Below, one piece after another: positions 1 to 7,066 of a stretch of 8,846 bases of DNA. The translations under genes and the position numbers were made by a program. Under the pieces are notes generated by a model. That model saw nothing but the letters and a program-made list of their open reading frames with translations, was not told the DNA's origin and made no database searches. The DNA comes from Bryobacterales bacterium. GTDB lineage: Bacteria; Acidobacteriota; Terriglobia; Bryobacterales; Bryobacteraceae. The stretch's first letter is position 1. Every line of letters starts with the position of its first letter. The stretch lies in assembly GCA_003164075.1 (NCBI GenBank), contig PLRZ01000602.1, positions 389 through 9,234 on the forward strand, read 5' to 3'.

Positions 1-984
1 TTGCTCAACTACTCCTGGCCGCACTTCGAAGACAACGACAAGTTGAGCGTTTCCTTTACCGGGCTTTTCGATAACTCCAAAGACATCCGCACCTACAACT
101 ACACCCGGCTTGAGGGCTCAGCCCAGCTCTCCCAGCGCCTTACCAGGGCCACCACGCTCTTCTACCGGGCGGCCTACCGGCGCGTCAGCGTCGCCGATCT
201 GAAAGTGACGCCTTTCCTCCTCTCGCAACTCTCCCAGCCCGTGCGGGTGGGAATCATATCCATCAACCTGGTGCAAGACCGGCGCGACGACCCCGTGGAT
301 CCTCACCGGGGCGTTTACAACACCGTCGAACTGGGTCTGGCCGAACATGCCTTCGGGTCGCAGCGCAATTTCACCCGGCTGCTGGTCCGCAATGCCAGCT
401 ACTATCCCATCGGCAAGAAACTGGTGCTGGCTCGCAGTACCGAAATCGGCGATATGTATTCGTTCCACTATAACGGCGATCCGGTGGACGCCATTCCTCT
501 AGCGGAACGCTTCTTCGGGGGCGGCGACTCGCATCGCGGCTTTCCGGAATTTCAGGCCGGTCCGCGCGACGACCTTACCGGGTTTCCGATCGGCGGCAAC
601 GCGCTGCTGTTCAATCAGACCGAATTGCGCTTCCCGTTAATCGGCGACAATATCGGAGGCGTTATTTACCACGACATGGGTAATGTCTACTCCAGCTTCG
701 ACCACATATCTTTCCGCTACCATCAGGACAACCTCCAGGATTTTAATTACATGGTGCACGGAGTAGGCTTCGGGATTCGCTATCGGACGCCCGTGGGCCC
801 GCTCCGCGTGGACCTTGGCACCAGTCTCAATCCGCCTTCTTTTAATGGGTTTAAAGGTACGCAGGAACAGTTGTTGAATGCCGGTGTAAATCCATGCCCC
901 GCGCCGGCCGGCGCGCCGTACCAATGCGTGGTGCAAAATGTGAGCCATTTTCAATTCTTCTTTTCGATCGGACAGACGTTTTGA
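1..984 (+). CDS. BamA/TamA-like Omp85-family outer-membrane beta-barrel protein, 3' part (5' end outside window)
   Basis: This is the C-terminal part (327 residues visible) of an Omp85 barrel, the family that inserts beta-barrel proteins into the outer membrane. The sequence alternates short amphipathic strands and loops. Visible landmarks are RRDDPVDPHRG (residues 94-104), typical of the mid-barrel of BamA/TamA; the loop-6 arginine motif in ERFFGGGDSHRGF, with R179-G180-F181 and H178 where V or I is usual; TPVGPLRVDLG (263-273) of the penultimate strand; and a C-terminal phenylalanine in FFFSIGQTF, the outer-membrane insertion signal. The reading frame is open to base 1, so the TTG at base 1 is not taken as the true start; the POTRA domains and first strands must lie upstream. 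C299 and C309 fall in the last loop and could form a disulfide. The nearby SurA-like and TamB genes suggest a role as TamA or as the main BamA; the visible part cannot separate these. Confidence 0.93.
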   Translation: MLNYSWPHFEDNDKLSVSFTGLFDNSKDIRTYNYTRLEGSAQLSQRLTRATTLFYRAAYRRVSVADLKVTPFLLSQLSQPVRVGIISINLVQDRRDDPVDPHRGVYNTVELGLAEHAFGSQRNFTRLLVRNASYYPIGKKLVLARSTEIGDMYSFHYNGDPVDAIPLAERFFGGGDSHRGFPEFQAGPRDDLTGFPIGGNALLFNQTELRFPLIGDNIGGVIYHDMGNVYSSFDHISFRYHQDNLQDFNYMVHGVGFGIRYRTPVGPLRVDLGTSLNPPSFNGFKGTQEQLLNAGVNPCPAPAGAPYQCVVQNVSHFQFFFSIGQTF

Positions 985-1094
985 AAGCGAAGATGCCGAC
1001 CCATTCCATCGCCATGACGTGGTGCAGACACTCCTGTCCGCGGGGCGCCCTCTGGGGAGGAATCGGACTGAGCCGCCGCTCCGCACAAACAAAT

Positions 1095-1177
1095 TTAGCC
1101 ACGGATGAACACAGATGAACACAGATAAGAAAAACCCTTCTTTTTTGGCCTTTTTATCTGTGTTCATCCGTGGCCAA
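1095..1177. repeat. Long imperfect palindromic intergenic repeat (CCACGGATGAACACAGAT family)
   Basis: Two perfect 18-base arms, CCACGGATGAACACAGAT at 1099-1116 and its reverse complement at 1156-1173, extend to about 22 bases each (1095-1116 and 1156-1177) with one mismatch. Inside the left arm GATGAACACA occurs twice in tandem (1104-1113 and 1114-1123), so the right arm can also pair with the inner copy at 1114-1128. The loop is A/T-rich with A- and T-runs, unlike the surrounding GC-rich DNA. The element lies between the barrel gene stop and the SurA-like gene. I recall very similar 'CCACGGATGAACACGGATGAACAC' sequences scattered between genes in acidobacterial and other environmental genomes; that is memory, not a search. 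It may be a small non-autonomous mobile or REP-like element, and its transcript could fold into a hairpin that weakens read-through. No transposase or target-site duplication was identified. Confidence 0.8.
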
Positions 1178-1179
1178 TA

Positions 1180-1911
1180 ATGTCTTTGCCCGGACTCGAG
1201 GAGCTCACTCTCATTCCACGACATCAGGAGTTCGGAGACTCATCCCGGCGCTCTCTGGGCCAATGCCTGCGCCACGTCCCTGTACTCCTCCTACTCTGCG
1301 CGTTCCTCATCCACGCCGAGATCATCGACCGCATCGCCGTCTCGGTGGGTAGCCAGGCCATCACCACCAGCGATCTCGACCGCGAAATCCGCGTCACTTC
1401 GTTTCTGAATCGAACCCAGCCCGATTTCAGCCCCGCAGCCCGCCGCGCCACCGCCGACCGCATGGTGGAACAGCGCCTCATCTTGCGCGAACTGGAAAAC
1501 AGCCGCTATCCCACACCGGGCGCCGCGGAAATAGATCCCATCTTCGAGAAATTCAAGAAGGACAACTTCCCCAGCGACGACGAGTACCGCCGCGCGTTGG
1601 CCGACCGCGGCATCAGCGAGCAGGATGTCCGCAACGAGTTGCTCTGGGAGCGCCGCCTGCTGGCCTTCATCGACGTTCGCTTCCGCGCGGGCGTGCAGGT
1701 GAGCGACCAGGAAATCCAGGACTATTTCACCAAGGTGGTGGAACCCGCCGCGCAGGCTGCCAATCCCGGCCAGCCGGTAAACCTGGACGATTACCGCGGC
1801 CAGATTCAAGAGAAACTGACCGGGGACCAGGTGGATCTGCAACTGAGCTCCTGGCTGGACAACGCCCGCAAACGTTCCGAAGTGGTGACCCATGCGGAGG
1901 CTTTCCAATGA
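1180..1911 (+). CDS. SurA-N-type periplasmic chaperone without a parvulin domain (start uncertain)
   Basis: Numbering is from the ATG at 1180 (243 residues). Residues 33-46 (VPVLLLLCAFLIHA) form a signal-peptide hydrophobic core with a likely cleavage after A46. The mature protein opens with EIIDRIAVSVGSQAITTSDLDREI, the standard start of the SurA N-terminal chaperone domain, and continues helical to about 173. VSDQEIQDYF (174-183), the helix that normally leads into a parvulin domain, is followed after only about 17 residues by the returning helix LDDYRGQIQEKL (202-213) and SSWLDNARKRSEV. The roughly 90-residue prolyl isomerase domain is therefore absent, and it should act as a holding chaperone for outer-membrane proteins, not as an enzyme. 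The start is doubtful: 1180 lies 2 bases after the palindrome with no Shine-Dalgarno. In-frame alternatives are TTG 1186, CTG 1255 and CTG 1267, the last giving a compact signal peptide. The gene overlaps tamB by 4 bases. Confidence 0.85.
   Translation: MSLPGLEELTLIPRHQEFGDSSRRSLGQCLRHVPVLLLLCAFLIHAEIIDRIAVSVGSQAITTSDLDREIRVTSFLNRTQPDFSPAARRATADRMVEQRLILRELENSRYPTPGAAEIDPIFEKFKKDNFPSDDEYRRALADRGISEQDVRNELLWERRLLAFIDVRFRAGVQVSDQEIQDYFTKVVEPAAQAANPGQPVNLDDYRGQIQEKLTGDQVDLQLSSWLDNARKRSEVVTHAEAFQ
1896..1900 (+). promoter_or_regulatory. Shine-Dalgarno site for tamB, inside the end of the SurA-like gene
   Basis: GGAGG lies 7 bases before the ATG at 1908, within the last codons of the upstream gene. 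Together with the ATGA stop/start overlap it supports translational coupling, and it fixes the tamB start at 1908 rather than the out-of-frame ATG at 1892. Confidence 0.75.
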
Positions 1912-4900
1912 GCCGCGGCCGCAAACGGATCGCCTGGATTCTGGGCGGCGGAACGGCCCTGCTGCTTCTGCTCGCGGCAGCCGCCGTAATAATTGTGCAG
2001 AGCCAGTGGTTCTACCATCGCGTCCGCGGACGCCTGGTGGAAACGGTGGAAACGGCCACCGGCGGGCGGGTGGAGATCGGCTCTTTCCAGTTCGACTGGC
2101 GCCGCTTGCGCGCCGAAGTCCACGCCTTCACGCTCCACGGGACCGAACCCGCGGACAAGCCTCCGCTGTTCCGCGCCGAATCGGTGGCCGTGGGACTCAA
2201 GATCGTCTCCCTCCTCAAGCGCGACGTGGACATCTCTTATCTCGACGTAACCGCGCCACAGGTATACCTCATCGTGGGGCCCGATGGCCGCACCAATGTC
2301 CCCGAACCGAAAGTCGCGAAAAAAGCCGGCAAGCCGGCCATCCAGACCATTCTCGACCTGGCCATCGGCCGCTTCTCCCTCGAGCGCGGCCAGTTCGAAG
2401 TGGCGTCCGGCGGCAAGACTCCGTTTTCCGCCAGCGGCCACAACCTGAATGCGCGTTTCCTGTACGATCTGGCCGGCCCGCGCTATCGCGGCAACATTTC
2501 CATTCAACCGCTCGATCTCCAACTGGGCAGCTACCGGCCCATGCCCGTGGGAATCTCCACGTCTCTCACCATCGAAGCCAATCGCATTGCCGTGAATTCG
2601 GCGCACCTGATGGCGGGCGCATCGAACGTGGTCTTCTCCGGCGCCATCGAGAACCTGGCCTCGCCCCACGGCACATTCCAGTTCGATGCCGGCATTTCGG
2701 TCGACGAAACCACCCCGATTCTGCGCATCCCGGAATTGCACCATGGCACAATGCAACTGCGCGGCAATGCCACGTGGCGCAGTGCGTCCGATTTCCTCGT
2801 GGCCGGCACGCTCCACGGTACCGATCTGGCCTATCGCGATCCCTCCATTCGGCTGGAAGGTTTTCGAGCGGACGGCTCCCTGACGGTCAACCCGAAGGGC
2901 GTGGATGTCGGCGGACTTCGTCTGAACGGCAGCTACGTCACCGACATTGGCCGCGCCCCCGTGGATGGCCATATCGCCGCCGTGACCCTGCGCGGCAAGG
3001 ACCTGCAACTCGCCGGCATGGACCTCGCGGTATTCGGAGGCCGCTTTCAGGGCGAAGGCAAAGTGCTGGACCTGATACGCTATTCCGCCATCGGCACGAT
3101 CGCCGGCATCGAGGTCCGGCCGGTGGTCGCCATGTACAGTAAGGAACATCTGCCGTGGAACGCCCTGGCGTCCGGCCCCGTGGACGTCGAGGGATCCTTC
3201 CAGCGCGCCTCCGAATTGCGCGCGTCCGCCACGCTCACCGTTGCGCCCGCCGGCGACAGCGCGCCCGTCCACGGCCAGATCGACGTCGCCTACCTGGCGC
3301 GCGACCGCACCGTCGGCCTGGGCCATTCCACCGTGACGCTGCCCTCTTCGCGCGTGGATTTCTCCGGCACGTTGGGCCGCCAGTTGCGCGTGCATCTCGA
3401 CACGCGCAATCTCGACGACCTGTTGCCGGCCATCGGAGAAAGCGCCGCCGCCCTTCCCGCCAAGCTCACCGGCACCGCCATCTTTGACGGCACCGTCAGC
3501 GGCACAATCGACAATCCGCAGATCTCCGGCCACACGCGCGTTACCGGAATCCTCTTTGAAGGCGAGAACTTCGATTCCCTGGAGGGCGACGCCGAGGTAT
3601 CGCCCGCCGGGGTCCGCATGCGCGATGGAGCCGTGACGCAGGGCCAACTGCGCGCACAATTTCAGATCGCCGTGGGCCTGGACGACTGGAAGTCGGGCGA
3701 TGACAGCCCGCTCTCCGGCAGCGGAACTTTGCGCGGCGGCACCGTGGACGAATTGGACCGCGTGCTGGAGCTGAAAGACATTCCGGTGACCGGCGATGCG
3801 GCAGGTACCGCGCAAATATCGGGCACCATCGGCGACCCCCACGTCGCCGCCGATTTCCAACTGACCCACGGCGCGCTTCGCGACGAACCCTTCGACCGTT
3901 TCACGGGGCACTTGAACTACAATGCCAGTCTCATCGAATTGACCGGCGGCCAGTTGAACGCCGGCAACGGACAAGCCAGCGTGAATGGCGCCTACCGTCA
4001 TGCACCCGGCCATTTCGATACCGGCCATCTGCAACTGCGAGTGAGCACCAATGCACGGTCGCTGGAACAGATCCGGACGTTACGGAACGCATTCCCCGGG
4101 CTGAAAGGCACCGTCCAGGTAACCGCCGATGGCGAGCTCGACATCGCGCCGCCGCGCGCCGGCAGCGATACCCCCACGTTCCGCCTGACCGCGCTCAACG
4201 CCGACATCGGCGGACACAACCTGCAAATATCCGAGCAGGCGCTGGGCGACGCCCATCTGACGGTCTCCTCGCAAGGCAACGTGCTGCGCGCCCACCTGGA
4301 ATCAAATGCCGCCAATTCCGATGTCCGCGGCGATGGCGAATGGCGTTTGGAGGGCGACTATCCAGGCTCCGCAACCATCACGCTCGGCAAGCTCGACCTG
4401 GCGCAGTTGCGTGCCTGGCTGGAACCCAAGGCCGCCGTTTCGCCCGGCCCGTTTATCGGATCCGCCGAAGGAGAACTGCGTATCGACGGGCCGCTCCTGC
4501 AGCTCCAGGCGCTCAAAGCGGAACTCCGCATCCCCAAGTTCGAGTTCGGTCCCGCGCCCGATTCCACCCTGCCCGTGGGCAAGCTCGTGCTGCACAACGC
4601 CGGCCCCATCGTGGTCAGCATGGTGAACAACGTGATCACCGTGGACAGCGCCCATCTCACCGGAGTAGCCACCGATTTCTCCATCACCGGCAAAGTCTCT
4701 TTCCAGCAGAAGAGTCCGCTCGACCTGCGCGCCACCGGCCGCCTGGATCTGGCCCTGCTGCACGACTTCAATCGCGATTTCACTTCCTCCGGCTCGGTAG
4801 CGGTGGATCTTGCCGTTCGCGGTCCCCTGGACGCGCCCCAGGTCAACGGCCACACCGAATTTCAGAAGGCTGCCTTCAGCATCGAAGGCGTTCCGAACGG

Positions 4901-6023
4901 CATCTCCAACGCCAATGGAGTGGTGGCATTCACCGACGACAAGACCAACGGCGCCAGGGCCACCATCCAGAGCTTCTCGGGAGAGACGGGCGGCGGCAAG
5001 GTGGAACTTACGGGCTTCGCCGGTTACAACGGCGGGCCGGCGATTTTTCGGGTCCGCGCGCGCGCCACCCAGGTTCGCATCCGCTATCCCGAGGGTGTCA
5101 GCACGGTAGTCAACGCCAACCTGACTCTCACGGGCTCGGAAGACCGCAGCAACCTGGACGGCACCCTCACCATCGTGCGCACGGGTTTCAATCCGCAGTC
5201 GGATTTCAGCTCGCTGCTGGGCAAGTCCGCCGAGCCGGTCCAGACGCCGGCGGCGCGCACCGGCTTGTTGGGCGGCCTGAATTTCGATATCCAGATCAAT
5301 ACCACGCCCGACGTGCAATTTCAGAGCTCGCTCACGCAGGATGTGCAGATGGAGGCCAACCTGCGCCTGCGCGGCACGTTCAGCAATCCCGCCGTACTGG
5401 GCCGCATCAACATCACGCAGGGCCAACTGATCTTCTTCGGAACCAAATACACCGTCACCCAGGGCACGGTGCAATTCTTCAACCCGGTGCGGATCGACCC
5501 GATCTTAGATATCGATCTGGAGACCAAAGCGAATGGCATCGACGTCACGCTGAATGTTTCCGGCCCCTTCACCAAGCCCAATCTGACGCCGCGTTCGGAC
5601 CCGCCGCTGCAGTTCAACGAAATCGTGGCGCTGCTGGCGACGGGCCGCAGTCCCACGTCCGACCCCACGCGACTGGCGCAGGAGAGCACGGCGCCGCAAT
5701 CGTGGCAGCAGATGGGCGCTTCGGCGCTGCTGGGCCAGGCGCTTGCCAGTCCGGTGACCGGGCGTCTGCAGCGCTTCTTCGGCGTCAGCCAGTTGCGCAT
5801 CGACCCAACGCTGCCGGGAGTGGAAAGCAATCCGCAAGCGCGCCTCACCCTGGAACAGCAGGTGACGTCCGACATCACGTTCACCTACATTACCGATGTG
5901 ACCAACAGCAACCCGCAAGTGGTGCGCATGGAGTGGTCGTTCGCCAGGCAGTGGTCCGTAGTGGCGCTGCGCGAAGATAACGGGCTGTTCGGGATTGACT
6001 TTTTCTTTAAGAAGAGATTCTGA
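1908..6023 (+). CDS. tamB: TamB/AsmA-like translocation and assembly protein (DUF490 C-terminal domain)
   Basis: This 1371-residue protein has one N-terminal membrane anchor (about residues 8-30, after the basic RGRKR). An AsmA-like segment follows (about 35-120), with TATGGRVEIGSFQFDWRRL and ISYLDVTAPQVYLIVGPDG. A very long beta-rich middle forms the hydrophobic groove known for this family. The C-terminal TamB/DUF490 domain covers about 1110-1371, including GRINITQGQLIFFGTKYTV (1165 on), QFFNP (1189-1193), PLQFNEIVALLATGR and a terminal phenylalanine. A short Gxxxx-P-type repeat recurs at G532 (GTIDNPQ), G639 (GTIGDPH), G972 (GPLDAPQ), G1156 (GTFSNPA) and G1219 (GPFTKPN). Family members span the periplasm, work with an Omp85 barrel and are implicated in barrel-protein assembly and phospholipid transport to the outer membrane. 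Length is in the usual range (E. coli TamB is about 1260). The start is set by GGAGG at 1896 and the ATGA overlap with the SurA-like gene. The frame is intact. Confidence 0.93.
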   Translation: MSRGRKRIAWILGGGTALLLLLAAAAVIIVQSQWFYHRVRGRLVETVETATGGRVEIGSFQFDWRRLRAEVHAFTLHGTEPADKPPLFRAESVAVGLKIVSLLKRDVDISYLDVTAPQVYLIVGPDGRTNVPEPKVAKKAGKPAIQTILDLAIGRFSLERGQFEVASGGKTPFSASGHNLNARFLYDLAGPRYRGNISIQPLDLQLGSYRPMPVGISTSLTIEANRIAVNSAHLMAGASNVVFSGAIENLASPHGTFQFDAGISVDETTPILRIPELHHGTMQLRGNATWRSASDFLVAGTLHGTDLAYRDPSIRLEGFRADGSLTVNPKGVDVGGLRLNGSYVTDIGRAPVDGHIAAVTLRGKDLQLAGMDLAVFGGRFQGEGKVLDLIRYSAIGTIAGIEVRPVVAMYSKEHLPWNALASGPVDVEGSFQRASELRASATLTVAPAGDSAPVHGQIDVAYLARDRTVGLGHSTVTLPSSRVDFSGTLGRQLRVHLDTRNLDDLLPAIGESAAALPAKLTGTAIFDGTVSGTIDNPQISGHTRVTGILFEGENFDSLEGDAEVSPAGVRMRDGAVTQGQLRAQFQIAVGLDDWKSGDDSPLSGSGTLRGGTVDELDRVLELKDIPVTGDAAGTAQISGTIGDPHVAADFQLTHGALRDEPFDRFTGHLNYNASLIELTGGQLNAGNGQASVNGAYRHAPGHFDTGHLQLRVSTNARSLEQIRTLRNAFPGLKGTVQVTADGELDIAPPRAGSDTPTFRLTALNADIGGHNLQISEQALGDAHLTVSSQGNVLRAHLESNAANSDVRGDGEWRLEGDYPGSATITLGKLDLAQLRAWLEPKAAVSPGPFIGSAEGELRIDGPLLQLQALKAELRIPKFEFGPAPDSTLPVGKLVLHNAGPIVVSMVNNVITVDSAHLTGVATDFSITGKVSFQQKSPLDLRATGRLDLALLHDFNRDFTSSGSVAVDLAVRGPLDAPQVNGHTEFQKAAFSIEGVPNGISNANGVVAFTDDKTNGARATIQSFSGETGGGKVELTGFAGYNGGPAIFRVRARATQVRIRYPEGVSTVVNANLTLTGSEDRSNLDGTLTIVRTGFNPQSDFSSLLGKSAEPVQTPAARTGLLGGLNFDIQINTTPDVQFQSSLTQDVQMEANLRLRGTFSNPAVLGRINITQGQLIFFGTKYTVTQGTVQFFNPVRIDPILDIDLETKANGIDVTLNVSGPFTKPNLTPRSDPPLQFNEIVALLATGRSPTSDPTRLAQESTAPQSWQQMGASALLGQALASPVTGRLQRFFGVSQLRIDPTLPGVESNPQARLTLEQQVTSDITFTYITDVTNSNPQVVRMEWSFARQWSVVALREDNGLFGIDFFFKKRF

Positions 6024-6036
6024 GGGAGAAGTGCAG

Positions 6037-6393
6037 TCAACGGAATGGCAGATACACGATCTTGTCATGCCATTCTTCCGCCCGGGAAGCCAGCCACACT
6101 AGAAGCAGCGACTCGACGATCTCGCCGATCGCGCCGCGTTGGGAAACGATAAACAGCCCTGGATGACTCGAACCGCTGGCCAGCAAGTCTCGAAAGTGGC
6201 GAGTCATGGTGCGACGGTCATGCGTGATGAGAATCCGACCCTGCTGCGCCGAAAGTCTGAGGAGATCCGGATCTTTCGTTCCGCGCAGACCGGTGGTCTT
6301 GACATCAAGGATATCGATTGCCGGCTCCCGGGAGCGAAGACCGTGGACGATGTCCGCGTCGAGGTCTTCGTCCGCGAGTAAGCGAACCGTCAC
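6037..6393 (-). CDS. DUF5615 family PIN-like protein, probable toxin of a toxin-antitoxin pair
   Basis: This 118-residue protein matches the DUF5615 (Mut7-C-related, PIN-like) family, small predicted RNases usually paired with DUF433 proteins. Visible family marks are LLADEDLDADIV near the N terminus (acidic D8, E9, D10), D30, GTKDPDLLRLS (38-48, D41 and D43) and ILITHDR (54-60, D59), which together supply the expected acidic metal-binding cluster. It starts with GTG at 6393, whose GTGA overlaps the stop of the upstream DUF433 gene by 4 bases, so the two are co-translated. It ends 13 bases from the tamB stop on the opposite strand. By family knowledge it would cleave RNA and be held inactive by its partner; toxicity is inferred. 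No key residue looks lost and the length is normal. Confidence 0.85.
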   Translation of the reverse strand: MTVRLLADEDLDADIVHGLRSREPAIDILDVKTTGLRGTKDPDLLRLSAQQGRILITHDRRTMTRHFRDLLASGSSHPGLFIVSQRGAIGEIVESLLLVWLASRAEEWHDKIVYLPFR

Positions 6394-6716
6394 GCGCGCT
6401 TCGAACCGGCCTGTCGGCGGGCCGCGTCAAGCCGGGCAAAGAGTTCGGGATTCGTCTGGCTCAGCGGCGATGCGGAACGTTCCAGTTCACGTTCGCCCTC
6501 GATAATGTATTCGCCGATTACCGTTTCGTTCTCCAGGTAATACGCAATTGCGCCGTATACCTGCGAGAGTCTCAGCGCCGGAAACGACTGGACGATCTTT
6601 TCAGGCGATGCGCCCTGCTGGAAGCGAATGACCACGGAGTCTAGCGACACACGGGTTCCCGCGAGGTACAGCCCCCCGTCCCGCGCTTCGATATAGGGAG
6701 AAACCGGATACTCCAT
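6390..6716 (-). CDS. DUF433 domain protein, probable antitoxin partner of the DUF5615 gene
   Basis: This 108-residue protein carries the DUF433 core: YIEARDGGLYLAGTRVSLDS (8-27) with the hallmark GTRVSLDSVV (20-29), then GASPEKIVQSFPALRLSQVY (35-54), which resembles a winged-helix DNA-binding fold, then GAIAYYLEN (55-63). DUF433 proteins (VapB45-like) commonly precede DUF5615 toxins, bind them and probably repress their own promoter. The C-terminal 40 residues are charged and likely form the toxin-binding tail. The start at 6716 is supported by GAGGAG (6722-6727 on the complement) 5 bases upstream. The promoter should lie in the 62-base gap shared with the divergent DUF2442 gene. No frame damage is seen. 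Confidence 0.87.
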   Translation of the reverse strand: MEYPVSPYIEARDGGLYLAGTRVSLDSVVIRFQQGASPEKIVQSFPALRLSQVYGAIAYYLENETVIGEYIIEGERELERSASPLSQTNPELFARLDAARRQAGSKRA

Positions 6717-6778
6717 AACGACTCCTCAAACCAGTGTATCATTGACATCTCACGCGCTTCCGCGCCGCTGGAGTAGCC
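6717..6778. promoter_or_regulatory. Divergent intergenic region between DUF433 and DUF2442 genes
   Basis: This 62-base gap must hold the start signals for both directions. Good Shine-Dalgarno sites flank it: GAGGAG for the minus gene (6722-6727) and GGAG for the plus gene (6770-6773), each 5 bases from its ATG. A TTGACA at 6742-6747 on the plus strand matches a -35 box, but no TATAAT-like box follows at the right distance. A short CGCG-CTTC-CGCG palindrome lies at 6753-6764. No promoter can be assigned firmly. Confidence 0.45.
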
Positions 6779-7057
6779 ATGCTAAAGGACATTGTTGACG
6801 CAAAACCGCTCGGCGATTATCGCCTGTATCTTCGATTTGAGGATGGCATCGAGGGCTCGATCGACCTCGCGCCCACCCTAAGCTTCCGGGGCGTTTTCGC
6901 GCCCCTCCGCGATCCCACCTACTTCGCGCAAGTCCGCGCCGATCGGGAATTGGGCACCGTGGTTTGGCCGAACGGGGCCGACCTCGATCCCGACGTCCTC
7001 TACGCGCATATTGTCGGGACACCGATTTTGCACCAGAGTGTCGATTTGGCGCGGTAG
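6779..7057 (+). CDS. DUF2442 domain-containing small protein
   Basis: The 92-residue product reads as a DUF2442 protein (fold like the N-terminal domain of NE0471). It has the pattern YRLYLRFEDGIEGSIDLAPTL (19-39), an aromatic stretch with PTYFAQVRAD, then GTVVWPNGADLDPDVLYAHI (59-78), where WPNGADLDPDxLY is the family signature. The start ATG has GGAG (6770-6773) 5 bases upstream. The biochemical role of the family is unknown. Members often lie beside DUF4160 proteins and other small toxin-antitoxin-like genes, so an accessory or antitoxin-like role is plausible but unproven. No DUF4160 partner is present here. The gene is divergent from the DUF433 gene and converges with the membrane-protein gene across a 9-base gap. 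Confidence 0.85.
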   Translation: MLKDIVDAKPLGDYRLYLRFEDGIEGSIDLAPTLSFRGVFAPLRDPTYFAQVRADRELGTVVWPNGADLDPDVLYAHIVGTPILHQSVDLAR

Positions 7058-7066
7058 CCAGGTCCA

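Noticed and set aside
1095..1177. CRISPR repeat or insertion-sequence terminal repeats
   Set aside because: There is only one palindrome, with no regular spacers and no transposase frame between or beside the arms.
637..1224. 195-codon minus-strand frame across the palindrome and the barrel gene end
   Set aside because: It runs through the repeat (giving HPWLN-type residues from it) and opposite the Omp85 gene; no family match is recognised.
1297..1302. Lipobox at C40 of the SurA-like signal peptide
   Set aside because: The residues before the cysteine are LLL, not the small residue needed just before a lipoprotein cysteine, and A46 gives a better signal peptidase I site.
1892..3142. 416-codon plus-strand frame overlapping the start of tamB
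   Set aside because: Arg/Pro-rich alternate-frame product without domains; the GGAGG at 1896 and the ATGA overlap point to the start at 1908.
1806..4034. 742-codon open frame on the minus strand opposite tamB
   Set aside because: It lies wholly opposite the clear TamB and SurA-like frames and has the low-complexity A/G/H/Q-rich composition typical of antisense frames in GC-rich genes; no domain is recognisable.
4302..5474. 390-codon minus-strand open frame opposite tamB
   Set aside because: Same shadow behaviour; TamB motifs on the plus strand are unambiguous across this stretch.
4340..5980. 546-codon plus-strand frame within tamB
   Set aside because: R/Q/H/G-rich alternate-frame translation of the TamB gene with no recognisable motif.
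6742..6747. TTGACA as a -35 box for the DUF2442 gene
   Set aside because: No -10-like sequence lies 16-18 bases downstream; the region there is GC-rich.
6721..6774. ACTCC ... GGAGT inverted repeat in the DUF433/DUF2442 gap
   Set aside because: It simply reflects the two Shine-Dalgarno sites on opposite strands.
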